Assembly: GCF_003721565.1 (NCBI RefSeq)
Contig: NZ_RJJE01000002.1
Coordinates: 248,001-312,000, forward strand
Source: Rufibacter immobilis
GTDB taxonomy: Bacteria; Bacteroidota; Bacteroidia; Cytophagales; Hymenobacteraceae
Length of the DNA: 64,000 nt
Direction: 5' to 3'
This document shows positions 26,074 to 35,222 of the stretch, one piece after another. Made by a program: the position numbers and the translations under genes. Under the pieces are notes generated by a model. That model worked only from the letters and a program-made list of their open reading frames with translations. It ran no database searches and was not told the DNA's origin. Every line of letters begins with the position of its first letter. Within the stretch, counting starts at the first letter, position 1.

Positions 26074-27138
26074 TTAGTTTCTGTCTAAAGCATTCAAGTC
26101 TTGGAACGCTTCTTTCAGGCGGGTCACAAAAGCGTCTTCGCCGGCGCGTAACCATACGCGTGGGTCATAATGCTTCTTGTTAGGGCTGTCTTCACCATCT
26201 GGGTTACCAATCTGGCCTTGCAGATAGTCTTTCTTCTTCTCATAGTAGCCACGGATACCATCCCAGAACGCCCACTGCATGTCAGTGTCAATGTTCATTT
26301 TGATAGCGCCGTACTCAATGGCTTCTGTGATTTTGTGCTTCTCAGAACCAGAGCCACCGTGGAATACGAAATGTACCGGGTTAGGCTCAGTGCCAAACTT
26401 CTCCTGGATGTACACCTGAGAGTTTTTCAGGATCTCAGGGCGAAGCTCCACGTTACCTGGCTTGTACACACCGTGAACGTTACCAAAAGCAGCCGCTACA
26501 GTAAAGCGGTGGCTGATTTTTTTCAGTTCTTCGTAAGCGTAAGCTACGTGCTCAGGCTGCGTGTATAAGTGTTCGCTGTCAACATCAGAGTTGTCTACGC
26601 CATCTTCTTCACCACCGGTTACACCTAACTCAATTTCAATGGTCATGCCCATTTTAGACATGCGCTCCAGGTATTTGGCAGAGATTTCAATGTTCTCTTC
26701 CAGAGGCTCCTCAGAAAGGTCCAGCATGTGGGAGCTGAACAGAGGCTTGCCGTGCTGGGCGTAGAATTTCTCACCAGCGTCCAGAAGGCCATCAATCCAA
26801 GGCAACAGTTTCTTAGCGGCGTGGTCTGTGTGCAGAACTACTGGTACACCGTACGCCTCGGCCATTTGGTGCACATGGTGGGCACCGGAGATAGCACCGG
26901 CAATAGAGGCTGCCTGACCCTCGTTGCTCAGGCTTTTGCCCGCGTAGAACTGCGCACCGCCCTGGGAGAACTGAATAATTACCGGCGAATTTACCGCTTT
27001 GGCTGTTTCCAGTACCGCATTGATGGAGTTGGTACCAATTACGTTTACGGCCGGAAGGGCAAAGTTATTGTCGTTAGCATACTTGAATAAGTCCTGCACT
27101 TCATCGCCGTACAGAACGCCAGATCTAAATTTAGGCAT
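26074..27138 (-). CDS. fbaA: Class II fructose-bisphosphate aldolase
   Basis: 354 residues, zinc-dependent class IIa aldolase splitting fructose-1,6-bisphosphate into DHAP and glyceraldehyde-3-phosphate in glycolysis/gluconeogenesis. Zinc ligands and catalytic residues lie in VVLHTDHAAKKLLPW, IEIELGVTGGEEDGVDN, AAFGNVHGVYKPGNV and FVFHGGSGSEKHKI. NIDTDMQWAFWDG contacts the substrate phosphate. The gene follows a 2TM-protein gene by 52 bases, with an unusual palindrome covering the likely promoter. Confidence 0.96.
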   Translation of the reverse strand: MPKFRSGVLYGDEVQDLFKYANDNNFALPAVNVIGTNSINAVLETAKAVNSPVIIQFSQGGAQFYAGKSLSNEGQAASIAGAISGAHHVHQMAEAYGVPVVLHTDHAAKKLLPWIDGLLDAGEKFYAQHGKPLFSSHMLDLSEEPLEENIEISAKYLERMSKMGMTIEIELGVTGGEEDGVDNSDVDSEHLYTQPEHVAYAYEELKKISHRFTVAAAFGNVHGVYKPGNVELRPEILKNSQVYIQEKFGTEPNPVHFVFHGGSGSEKHKITEAIEYGAIKMNIDTDMQWAFWDGIRGYYEKKKDYLQGQIGNPDGEDSPNKKHYDPRVWLRAGEDAFVTRLKEAFQDLNALDRN

Positions 27139-27141
27139 GGG

Positions 27142-27176
27142 TTAGCTAGTTTTGGTCTATAAGCAAAACTAGCTAA
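27142..27176. promoter_or_regulatory. Palindrome over the fba promoter region
   Basis: 13-bp arms TTAGCTAGTTTTG / CAAAACTAGCTAA around a 9-base loop, ending three bases before the aldolase ATG. On the minus strand one arm contains TAGTTTTG, a perfect TAnnTTTG box (27164-27171), with TTA 20 bases upstream (27192-27194). It could be an operator, a leader hairpin or a terminator for the 2TM gene. Confidence 0.5.
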
Positions 27177-27190
27177 ATTATCCGTTAGTT

Positions 27191-27472
27191 CTAAAGATTC
27201 TTCTTTCGGGAGAGTTTCTCGTACTCGCGCTCCACGGCGTGGTCCTGGGCGCCATGGTAGGCATCATAGTAACTGAACGCGAGGGCGACGCCCCAGCCCA
27301 GGGTCATCCAGACCGGCCACGGAAGGCCGCCGGTGGTGTTGCTCTGCCCTTGCGTGAAGAACCACGCGGCCCACACCAGAAGGTTGATGACCAGGTACGT
27401 AAAGAGATGGCGCCGGAACGCCACCCGCTTCTTGGCCATCTTCCAGAGGAACTTGTCTTTCTCAGCTTCCAT
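27191..27472 (-). CDS. 2TM domain membrane protein
   Basis: 93 residues with two transmembrane helices (LFTYLVINLLVWAAWFF and WPVWMTLGWGVALAFSYYD) and a basic N-terminus RRHLFTYLVIN, the 2TM-domain pattern often appended to LytTR or kinase proteins in Bacteroidota. Standing alone it has no assigned function. It lies directly upstream of fba on the same strand. Confidence 0.78.
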   Translation of the reverse strand: MEAEKDKFLWKMAKKRVAFRRHLFTYLVINLLVWAAWFFTQGQSNTTGGLPWPVWMTLGWGVALAFSYYDAYHGAQDHAVEREYEKLSRKKNL

Positions 27473-27571
27473 AAACGTCTTTATTATATAGCAAAAGCTA
27501 AATATAATAAGAACTTCCCATAAAGTGCTGTTCCCTAGGAGTAAAGGTTTCTGCCAGCTAGCAAAGAGACA

Positions 27572-27613
27572 GCACGTTTTGAGCCTGTTTTCTGAAAAAC
27601 GTGCCCGAAACGC
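27572..27613. repeat. GTTTAGGGGC palindromic repeat, diverged
   Basis: CACGTTTTGAGCCTGTTTTC...ACGTGCCCGAAACGC, mutated in both arms. Confidence 0.65.
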
Positions 27614-27646
27614 CGTGACCCTAGGAAGCGTGGCCGGCCGGCGTGA

Positions 27647-27676
27647 ACATCCCCCTTCGCCCCTTCAAAGGGGGAG
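27647..27676. repeat. Fragment of the CCCCCTTTGAAGGGGG MITE-like family
   Basis: ACATCCCCCTTCGCCCCTTC followed by AAAGGGGGAG matches the terminal arm of the elements at 13081 and 19846. Confidence 0.5.
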
Positions 27677-27762
27677 TATCTGGTAGAGGTGCAATTCACC
27701 TTTACCCCTAGAAAAGAAACAACACTTCATTTGCTGCAACGGCCTCTACCAAACGCACCTAT

Positions 27763-27945
27763 TCCAGTCTTTCCTTCGAGCGCCACGCTTGTGGCCAAGT
27801 AAGAAAGAAGCTAAGAGAAAACAGCATCGGCTTGGCCGCAAGGGCAGTGCGAGAGGGGAAGACGAGGCCCCGCGGCCGTGAGCGCTTACCGCCAAAGATG
27901 GAGCAGCACTGCTTATAAAGCCATAGACAAGCGGCAAGCCATGGC
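27763..27945. repeat. Long intergenic repeat with CGCGGCC core, copy 1
   Basis: Shares CCAGTCTTTCC, GAGCGCC, GGCAGTGCGA, GGGGAAGACGAGGCC, CGCGGCC, GAGCGCTTACCG and CGGCAAGCCA, in order, with 60470-60670. Its six-frame translations look protein-like in both copies, but frames are not conserved across the whole unit. Non-coding. Confidence 0.75.
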
Positions 27946-28008
27946 AACAGCGAACTGCGTGCACCAGCGCATCCAGAATCCTTCGGCAGGCTCAGAATAA
28001 TCAAACAA

Positions 28009-28054
28009 AATGCGTTTAGGGGCTGTTTTTCCAAAAACAGCCCCTAAACGCATT
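28009..28054. repeat. GTTTAGGGGC palindromic repeat
   Basis: A perfect core with flank AATGC / GCATT; it lies 83 bases before polA, not downstream of a gene. Confidence 0.92.
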
Positions 28055-28136
28055 ACCTCCAAATTTCTGTCATCATCGTACTTTATACCTATACCACATT
28101 GCACAGCCGCGGCTTTGCCCGTACCTTCGCTAGACT

Positions 28137-31004
28137 ATGAGTACACCAGACAAACGCCTGTTTCTGCTAGACGCCATGGCGCTCATCTACCGCGCCCATT
28201 TCGCGTTCAGCAAGAACCCCAGAATCAACTCCAAAGGCATGAACACCGGGGCTGCCCTGGGCTTCACCAATACCTTGGTAGACCTGCTCAACCGCGAGAA
28301 GCCTACCCACATAGGGGTGTGTTATGATGCACCCTCCAAAACCTTCCGGCACGACAGCTTTGTGGAATATAAGGCCAACCGGCAGGCCATGCCCGAAGAC
28401 ATCGCCATTGCCATCCCCTACGTGAAGAAGATTGTAGAGGCGTTTGGCATCCCGGGCATGATGCTGGACGGTTACGAAGCCGATGACATCATTGGCACAC
28501 TCTCCTGCAAAGCCGAGAAAGCGGGCTATGACGTGTTCATGATGACGCCCGACAAAGATTACTACCAACTGGTCACTGATCACGTGTTTGTCTACAAACC
28601 GGCCTTTCTAGGCAACGCCATTGAGGTGATTGACAAACCCAAGGTGCTGGAGCGTTGGGAGATCAGTAATGTGAAGCAGGTGATTGACATTCTGGGGCTG
28701 CAGGGCGATGCCGTAGATAACATTCCGGGTATACCGGGTATTGGCGAGAAAACGGCCAAGACCTTGATCCAGCGCTTTGGGAGCGTGGAGAACCTCATCG
28801 CCAATGCGCACGAGCTCAAAGGCAAGCAGAAAGAGAACGTGGTGAACTTCGCGGAGCAGGGCCTCATGTCCAAGGAACTGGCCACCATTCACTTGGACGT
28901 GCCCATTGACTTTGACGAGGAAGGCCTGCGCTATGACGGCCCCGACACCGAGAAACTAGCCGCCCTGTTTGATGAGCTGGAGTTCCGGCAGCTGGCTACC
29001 CGCGTATTGGGCACTGCCTCGCCGGCGGTTCCCAAGCCCGTGAGCCACAAGCCTACGGTGGGCAAAGGTGTGAAATCAAACACCCCTATGGGCCAGACTT
29101 CTTTGTTTGACGCACCCGCAGAGGCAACGGCCCCGGAAGCAGGAGAAGCCACAGAAACCCAGACAGACGAGTTCGCCCCGCGCATCCGCAAGACCATAGA
29201 CACCACGCTGCATGAGTACCACTTGCTTACCACCCCAGAGCAGCGCCAGCAGCTATTGAAATACCTCAAGCTTCAGAAGGAAGTCTCCTTTGACACCGAA
29301 ACCACCAGCATAGACGCCATCACGGCCCGTCTGGTGGGGATCTCGTTTAGCTACCTGCCCGGCGAAGCCTACTATATTCCGGTGCCGCCGCATGATGAGG
29401 AAGTTGCGCTGGAGATTGTGCAGGAGTTCAAGGAAGTGCTGGAAAGCCCGTCTATAGTGAAGATCGGGCAGAACATTAAGTATGATCTGGTGGTGCTGCA
29501 ACGCTACGGCATAGACGTGCAGGGACCGCTGTATGACACCATGCTGGCCCATTACCTCCTGGAGCCCGACATGCGCCACAACATGGATCTGTTGGCCGAG
29601 ACCTACCTCAACTACACGCCCATTTCCATTGAGACGCTCCTGGGCAAAGGCAAGAACCAGCTCACTATGGACAAGCTGCCCGCCCTGCAGATCTACGAAT
29701 ACGCCTGCGAAGATGCTGACATCACCCTACAGCTCAAAAACTACTTTGACCCACTTTTGGAAAAACAAGGCCTGAAACGCCTGTTCAATGACGTGGAGAA
29801 CCCGCTGCTGGCCGTATTGGGGCACATGGAACGCGCCGGGGTGAGTATTGATGCCGAGGCCTTGGCCGAGTCTTCCATTTCATTGGAAACTAGTATTAAG
29901 GAGATTGAGCAGAAGATTTTCGAGCACGCGGGCATGGAGTTCAACATAGGCTCACCCAAGCAGTTGGGCGAGGTTCTGTTTGACCGCATGGGCCTGGGCG
30001 GCAGTAAAATCAAGAAAACCAAAACCGGCCAGTACGCCACCGGCGAAGAAATTTTATCAAAGCTGGCCTTTGAGCACGAGATTGTGCAGCTCATTCTGGA
30101 CCACCGGCAGCTCACCAAGCTCAAGAGCACTTATGTAGACGCGCTGCCGCAACTGGTTTGCCAGGAAGACAACCGCCTGCACACGTCCTATAACCAGGCC
30201 GTGGCGGCCACCGGGCGCTTGAGCTCCACCAACCCTAACCTGCAGAACATTCCTATCAGGACGGAGAAAGGCCGGGAGATACGCAAAGCCTTTGTGCCCC
30301 GTGATGAGAACCACGTGCTGCTTTCCGCCGACTACTCCCAGATTGAGCTCCGGATCATGGCGCACTTCAGCAATGATGCCACCATGAAAGAGGCGTTCCA
30401 GAATGGGCTGGACATTCACGCGTCTACGGCGGCCAAAGTATTTCGGGTGCCGGTGGAGGAAGTGACCTCAGACATGCGCCGCAAGGCCAAGACCATCAAC
30501 TTTGGGATTATCTACGGTATTTCGGCCTTCGGCTTGGCCGAACGACTTGCCATTCCGCGCCGCGAGGCCGCCGAGATCATTGAAGCCTATTTCCTGGAGT
30601 TCCCGGCCGTGAAAGAGTACATGGACAGCGCCATTAACCAGGCCCGCGATCAGGAATACGTGGAAACCTTGTTAGGGCGCCGCCGGTACCTACGTGACAT
30701 CAACTCCCGCAACCAGAACATCAGGGGCTACGCCGAACGTAACGCCATCAACGCGCCTATCCAAGGTACTGCCGCCGATATCATCAAAATTGCCATGATC
30801 AACATTGACCAATGGCTACGGGAGCAGAACTTGGCCAGCCGGATGATCCTGCAGGTGCATGATGAATTGGTGTTTGACGTGCTCAAAGAAGAGTTGCCGG
30901 TAGTACAGCCAAAGATAGAGGAGCTCATGAAAAACGCCTTCCCGCTCAGCGTGCCTATGGAAGTAGGCATGGGTACCGGCGAGAACTGGCTACAGGCGCA
31001 CTAA
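28137..31004 (+). CDS. polA: DNA polymerase I
   Basis: 955 residues with three domains: 5'-3' exonuclease (1-290, LLDAMALIYRAHFAFSKNPR, YEADDIIGTL, GIPGIGEKTA), 3'-5' exonuclease (about 375-560) with an intact first metal motif Asp386/Glu388 (FDTETTSID), and the polymerase (560-955) with Asp732 in DYSQIELR, the O helix RRKAKTINFGIIYGIS and His908-Asp909-Glu910 (QVHDELVFDV). It fills gaps and removes primers during replication and repair. A weak promoter (TTG 28099, then TACCTTCG 28122-28129) would leave almost no leader. A large hairpin follows the stop. Confidence 0.97.
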   Translation: MSTPDKRLFLLDAMALIYRAHFAFSKNPRINSKGMNTGAALGFTNTLVDLLNREKPTHIGVCYDAPSKTFRHDSFVEYKANRQAMPEDIAIAIPYVKKIVEAFGIPGMMLDGYEADDIIGTLSCKAEKAGYDVFMMTPDKDYYQLVTDHVFVYKPAFLGNAIEVIDKPKVLERWEISNVKQVIDILGLQGDAVDNIPGIPGIGEKTAKTLIQRFGSVENLIANAHELKGKQKENVVNFAEQGLMSKELATIHLDVPIDFDEEGLRYDGPDTEKLAALFDELEFRQLATRVLGTASPAVPKPVSHKPTVGKGVKSNTPMGQTSLFDAPAEATAPEAGEATETQTDEFAPRIRKTIDTTLHEYHLLTTPEQRQQLLKYLKLQKEVSFDTETTSIDAITARLVGISFSYLPGEAYYIPVPPHDEEVALEIVQEFKEVLESPSIVKIGQNIKYDLVVLQRYGIDVQGPLYDTMLAHYLLEPDMRHNMDLLAETYLNYTPISIETLLGKGKNQLTMDKLPALQIYEYACEDADITLQLKNYFDPLLEKQGLKRLFNDVENPLLAVLGHMERAGVSIDAEALAESSISLETSIKEIEQKIFEHAGMEFNIGSPKQLGEVLFDRMGLGGSKIKKTKTGQYATGEEILSKLAFEHEIVQLILDHRQLTKLKSTYVDALPQLVCQEDNRLHTSYNQAVAATGRLSSTNPNLQNIPIRTEKGREIRKAFVPRDENHVLLSADYSQIELRIMAHFSNDATMKEAFQNGLDIHASTAAKVFRVPVEEVTSDMRRKAKTINFGIIYGISAFGLAERLAIPRREAAEIIEAYFLEFPAVKEYMDSAINQARDQEYVETLLGRRRYLRDINSRNQNIRGYAERNAINAPIQGTAADIIKIAMINIDQWLREQNLASRMILQVHDELVFDVLKEELPVVQPKIEELMKNAFPLSVPMEVGMGTGENWLQAH

Positions 31005-31005
31005 G

Positions 31006-31045
31006 CGTTTAGCGGCCGTTTTTCCAAAACAGGGCCTAAAACAGG
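31006..31045. repeat. GTTTAGGGGC palindromic repeat fused to the polA terminator
   Basis: It starts two bases after the polA stop. The right arm (AAAACAGGGCCTAAAACAGG) doubles as the left arm of the next hairpin. Confidence 0.8.
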
Positions 31046-31092
31046 AAGAGAGGCAAAATAGCTTCTCTTTCTGTTTTAGGCCCTGTTTTTTG
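31024..31092 (+). terminator. Large terminator hairpin after polA
   Basis: About 25-bp arms: AAAACAGGGCCTAAAACAG plus GAAGAGA pairs with TCTCTTTCTGTTTTAGGCC plus CTGTTTT, then TT. Confidence 0.85.
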
Positions 31093-31156
31093 GGTGGTAA
31101 GGAGGGGATTCCTGCTGTTAAATCACTTCTTCTGCCTTATTAAGGAGGGAGAACGG

Positions 31157-31600
31157 CTACTGTACGGCCATGCGGAGGGTGCCGGTTAGGCCTCCTTGGG
31201 TAAAGTTAGCGGTGAGGGTGGTGTTGGTGATGCCGGTTAAGGTGAGTTCCAGCTTGTCCGCCGGGATTCCCAGTGCCTCTATGCCTTCCACGTGTAGAAG
31301 GTCGTCCTGTAGAGACCAGGTTCCTGAAGCCTGCTGCGGAGTAGGGGCATTGCATTTGGTGGCACCTTCATCCATCAACAATACGCCCCCTTCCTGGAAT
31401 TGGGCAAAATTATCGCGCTGGCAAGCGGCAAACGTTTGGTAATAATCTATGCTGGAGGGGCTGGTAACTTGGAGCGCGGCAATGTTCCACCGTTTGTTCT
31501 TGAGTAGTTCCTCTTTGGAAACCGCATCTTCGTCATCGCTGCAGGAGACCAGTAGCAATGCAGGAAGCAAAGACAAAGGAAATAAATAGCGCTTTTTCAT
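31157..31600 (-). CDS. Lipocalin-like lipoprotein, paralogue 1
   Basis: 147 residues: MKKRYLFPLSLLPALLLVSC (Cys20 lipobox), an acidic SDDEDAVSKEE linker, then a compact beta domain with LLKNKRWNIAALQV, CQRDNFAQFQ, DEGATKCN and GTWSLQDDLL. This is the pattern of the small lipocalin-like lipoproteins of Bacteroidota; two conserved cysteines probably form a disulfide. ATG 31600 is chosen because it starts the signal. Ligand unknown. It is a tandem paralogue of the next gene upstream on this strand. Confidence 0.75.
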   Translation of the reverse strand: MKKRYLFPLSLLPALLLVSCSDDEDAVSKEELLKNKRWNIAALQVTSPSSIDYYQTFAACQRDNFAQFQEGGVLLMDEGATKCNAPTPQQASGTWSLQDDLLHVEGIEALGIPADKLELTLTGITNTTLTANFTQGGLTGTLRMAVQ

Positions 31601-31762
31601 GGACATGCAGGAGAGCTTTATTGCCTCTGCTATTTCCTGTTTTAAACACAAAAAAGCAATAGCATGCTTAAATAACCTTGCTTCTATTTTATTCTCTTAC
31701 AGATGTTTAATAAGAAGTAGAAGGGGACTATGATACATTCTCTGTTTGGCTTTATGGTTACC

Positions 31763-32227
31763 TTATTTGGCCGTCATGGTCACGGTTCCGGGAGCTCCAG
31801 TGCCCAAAACTGTGTCTGTAAAGGTTAAGGTCATAGAGGTGTTCGTGATCTCCTTGATTGTTAAATCCAAATCAGAGAGCGGAAGGGCCAAGGGCTCTAT
31901 CTCACCAGAGATACGCAATACATTGCCTGCGATAGACCAGGTGCCTTGCGTTTGCTGCGGGACTAAGTCATTGCACTTGGTAGCTCCTTCATCATATATG
32001 AAGGTTTTATCACTTCTAAACTCAAAGAAATCATCTTGCTGGCATGGTGCCGCTCCTTCAGAGGAATAGCCTGGAATAAGTCCGCCGGCTAACGTGACCG
32101 TAGTTAGCTGCCATTGCTTTGCTACCAATCTCTGCTCATTTTGTGAAACTTCCTCATCGTCATCGCCGCAGGAGGTGGCAAGGGTCAGCAAACAGAAGAG
32201 CAGGGGAAGTAAACGTGATTTGTTCAT
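31763..32227 (-). CDS. Lipocalin-like lipoprotein, paralogue 2
   Basis: 154 residues: MNKSRLLPLLFCLLTLATSC (lipobox Cys20), a GDDDEE linker and the same beta domain as its neighbour, sharing CQ-x-D-x-F, DEGATKCN, PQQ and GTW. It carries an insertion (GGLIPGYSSEGAAP) absent from the other copy. The 160-base gap between the two copies has no terminator. Surface or periplasmic lipoprotein, function unknown. Confidence 0.75.
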   Translation of the reverse strand: MNKSRLLPLLFCLLTLATSCGDDDEEVSQNEQRLVAKQWQLTTVTLAGGLIPGYSSEGAAPCQQDDFFEFRSDKTFIYDEGATKCNDLVPQQTQGTWSIAGNVLRISGEIEPLALPLSDLDLTIKEITNTSMTLTFTDTVLGTGAPGTVTMTAK

Positions 32228-32306
32228 ACAACAAAGAATAAGGTAATAGCTTGGGAGGGTTAAGGAGTGTGAAGTTTTCTAGAATAACTTATACGTTTAA
32301 GAGCAT

Positions 32307-32336
32307 AAAAAAGGCCCGGAAATTTCCGGGCCTTTA
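32307..32336 (-). terminator. Terminator after the GDSL gene
   Basis: Stem AAAGGCCCGGAAA / TTTCCGGGCCTTT with a T run on the minus strand. Confidence 0.85.
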
Positions 32337-32357
32337 GAAGATTATTTTGACAGATAC

Positions 32358-33701
32358 TTACGGGATCAACACTGCCCGGAACTGTGTCACGTCAATGGTA
32401 GGAATAGTCGCCTTATAATGGGCATTGATTCTGGTGATCATTTCATTGGCGATGATCGCATATCCTCTTGGCGTTAAGTGTACACCGTCTAAGGAGAAGA
32501 GATTACCAGTGATAAAGGCAGGGGAATAATTGATGCCACTCATGGAGAATCCGCTCTTGATGTTGTTGAAATAGGCATGCACATCAAAGAAAGCAAGGTT
32601 GGCGCTCTTGGCTGTTTGCTCAATGATGGCATTCAGTTCAGAGGTTCTTGTCTTGATCTCCGCTACTTCAACTTTATCTAACACTTCATTGTCATTGAGA
32701 GGGTTTGCAGGGTGGAAGCCGTGCGGGATTTTTACCGTTCCTGAGGGAAGGGTAACATCATCTTGGCGGCCAAGATTAGCTTGGGTGGTTAAAAGAATGT
32801 AGTCACCATCTGCTATTGGGCGCGCACCGTTTGGAGCGGCCTCGTCTCTGATATAGATCACCAATTGGTCATTGCCCGTTGATCTTCTAACAGAGGCCTG
32901 GGTAACGGTGGTAAAGAACGGAACAGACGTAACATCTGGAATATTCATCACTATCCCTTTCGCCTTTCCTCCCTGCACCAATCCTCCTGCTAACTGTTGA
33001 TAAATAGCCTGAAACTGGGCTACAGGTGTCATGTTGCTGAAAGGATTGCTTGCTACCGCTACTCCTCCACTGGTGGCATACGTAAGCACATCATTGTTTC
33101 CTAACCATAGGGAGAAGAAGGTGGGTTGGGTGGCCACTACCTTCTGGATATAAGTAGTCTTGGCCGTTACTTCAGCATCTGTTAACAAGCGCTCAAAGTA
33201 AGGGTTTACATTTCCGTACTCATTATAGGCGCTGGACAAAACAGAAATGCCTGGTACTCCCCAGTTTTGAACCTTTGCGGCATCAGCAAATTTGGTTAAC
33301 CTTGGGCCACCCGGTAGGGGTTGCGCGTCTGTACGTACAGCCAGATTAGTGGTAACCGGTGCCAGTGTGGGAGAACCTGTTGCAGAAATTCCTGCTAGTC
33401 TTATGTATCCAGAACCATTTGACTGAGCTTCACTGAAGTACGGTTGCACAAAGGCCCCCCCTCCCGCAAAGGAAAATTGGTTGGCTAGGATGTTAGGGTA
33501 AGAATATACCTGTCCTTCCAAATACAAGCCATTGTCCTGGAAACCGGCAGTAAGGGAATTTCCTACGGCCACGTATTTGCTCAGGTTCAGCTCGCCGCGG
33601 CTAACGGTAATGTCGTTCTCAAACTCTGGCTCACAGCCAGTAAAGAAGAAGGCGCTGGAAAGAATTAAGGCGGCGCCTATTTTATGGAATATGTTCTTCA
33701 T
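32358..33701 (-). CDS. SGNH/GDSL hydrolase lipoprotein
   Basis: 447 residues. A lipobox at FTGC (Cys23) anchors it to a membrane. Block I of SGNH esterases is YVAVGNSLTAGF with nucleophile Ser49; SLWLGNNDVLTY gives the Asn block, and LDGVHLTPRGYAII gives the catalytic Asp/His pair. It probably hydrolyses lipid or carbohydrate esters at the cell surface. It follows the FadL-like porin gene by 18 bases on the same strand; this FadL-GDSL pair is common in Bacteroidota and suggests release and uptake of a fatty acid or hydrophobic product. Confidence 0.9.
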   Translation of the reverse strand: MKNIFHKIGAALILSSAFFFTGCEPEFENDITVSRGELNLSKYVAVGNSLTAGFQDNGLYLEGQVYSYPNILANQFSFAGGGAFVQPYFSEAQSNGSGYIRLAGISATGSPTLAPVTTNLAVRTDAQPLPGGPRLTKFADAAKVQNWGVPGISVLSSAYNEYGNVNPYFERLLTDAEVTAKTTYIQKVVATQPTFFSLWLGNNDVLTYATSGGVAVASNPFSNMTPVAQFQAIYQQLAGGLVQGGKAKGIVMNIPDVTSVPFFTTVTQASVRRSTGNDQLVIYIRDEAAPNGARPIADGDYILLTTQANLGRQDDVTLPSGTVKIPHGFHPANPLNDNEVLDKVEVAEIKTRTSELNAIIEQTAKSANLAFFDVHAYFNNIKSGFSMSGINYSPAFITGNLFSLDGVHLTPRGYAIIANEMITRINAHYKATIPTIDVTQFRAVLIP

Positions 33702-33719
33702 GATTGTGCAGGAAATAAA

Positions 33720-34964
33720 TTAGAATTTATAGTTCACGGCAAGGCCAGGGATGTAGGCCACCGCCTTGTAAGTGCCGGGTACACCGCTGGATTTATCAGA
33801 TAAGTCTGTCCGCTCTTTTTTGTTGATATAGCTGAAGGAAAGGTCCAGGTCTATTTTCTCGCTCAGCGCCAGAGTTAAACCACCTGACACGCTTCTTGAG
33901 TCTGCATCTGGAGTTTCTGGGGTAAGGTAGCCTGAGCGTACGGGTGTTTTGTCAAGGTAACCACCTGCGCGTACCGTAAGCATCTCGTTTACTTTGTACT
34001 GCACACCAAGGCGGTAGATGTAAGAGTCTTTGTAATTACGCTGTGCCTCTGTGTGGTCCTGGCCTCCTACAATTCCGTTGAAATCAAAGCGAAGGGCCTT
34101 GTAAGCCCCCCAGCCTACGCGCTGAATGTCGGCGCCAATGGTAAGGCGTTCGGTTGGCATAAAGCCAATACCCAGAGTGATGTTATCTGGCAAGGGAAGG
34201 GTGGCATCAAATTCAGTGGCGGTGAATTGGGCGGCAACCGGAGCGGCACCCGGTATACGGAAAGTCACGTCACCGGCCTCTACTGTGGCATCTACTTTAG
34301 AGCGGTAAGTAAGTCCCAGAGACAATTTATCAATTGGACGGGCGTATACCCCCACGTTGAAGCCTAAAGCCGTTTTAGATTTTCCGTCCAGCTCAATGTG
34401 CCCTTCTTCTCCAAAGGCGTTTTGCAGAGGAATGCTGCGCTGCAGGTTTACGCTACCGGTAGAGATGATAAGCCCGGCACCAACGCCAAATCTATCTGAG
34501 ATACGGTAGCTCACCGTAGGCTGGATATAGATGGCCTGTAAGCTCAATTCATTCAGACCGAAACGACCTTGCCAGTAATTACCCCAATTTACGGTGCTGC
34601 CATAAGGAGTATACACCCCTATCCCGAAACGCCAAGGGCTTTCCTCTGCTCCGTAAGAAGCATACGCCTGAAAAGGAGTCCCCATAGGATTGTCTGTGCG
34701 GGCTTCTGATATACCAGGGCTGAGCGATCGGTAGGCAATTTTGGAGGTTAACGCACTTACGCCTAGTTGGATGCCATTCTGACGCAGGTGGGCCAACGCC
34801 CCAGGGTTAAAGAAAATGCTGCTCTGGTCCAACACAAGGCCTGTTCCTACGTGCCCCATGCCTATCTGCTTCTGCCCCTGTAGGTTAACTTGGTAACCTC
34901 CGGCAGTGGCAATACTCGCCGAGAGGAGGGCACTCCCCAAGAAGGCTAAAAATTTACTTTTCAT
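33720..34964 (-). CDS. FadL/OmpP1/TodX family outer-membrane transporter
   Basis: 414 residues: signal peptide (ALLSASIATAGG) followed by a 14-strand barrel. The N-terminal hatch has GGYQVNLQGQKQIGMGHVGT and SSIFFNPGALAHL, the FadL consensus (SxxxxNPAxL). FadL proteins pass long-chain fatty acids and other hydrophobic molecules. It is the first gene of a two-gene unit with the GDSL hydrolase. Confidence 0.9.
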   Translation of the reverse strand: MKSKFLAFLGSALLSASIATAGGYQVNLQGQKQIGMGHVGTGLVLDQSSIFFNPGALAHLRQNGIQLGVSALTSKIAYRSLSPGISEARTDNPMGTPFQAYASYGAEESPWRFGIGVYTPYGSTVNWGNYWQGRFGLNELSLQAIYIQPTVSYRISDRFGVGAGLIISTGSVNLQRSIPLQNAFGEEGHIELDGKSKTALGFNVGVYARPIDKLSLGLTYRSKVDATVEAGDVTFRIPGAAPVAAQFTATEFDATLPLPDNITLGIGFMPTERLTIGADIQRVGWGAYKALRFDFNGIVGGQDHTEAQRNYKDSYIYRLGVQYKVNEMLTVRAGGYLDKTPVRSGYLTPETPDADSRSVSGGLTLALSEKIDLDLSFSYINKKERTDLSDKSSGVPGTYKAVAYIPGLAVNYKF

Positions 34965-35222
34965 GCGTTTCGCTCTTTAAAATAGGTATAATGGTTTGTT
35001 GGTAATTTGGTAATCAAATATAGAAAAATTGAACAGGTATTCTAATAGTGTTATGCATAAGCACTATATTTTTTAGAAATAATAATCAATAGTTTAGCGC
35101 TGGGCAGGCATATCCAAAGGTTTCTACCAGCCAGACTGCTGCTTGTAAGAAAAAGTAAGGATAGAGGTCATCTCTTTTTTGCCAGATGCGTTAAGCCATG
35201 ACTGGTTAAGAGATAGACAACT

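Noticed and set aside
27746-28104. Short open frames in the 27.8-kb repeat
   Set aside because: The matching frames at 60.5 kb come from the same non-coding repeat; blocks are conserved as DNA.
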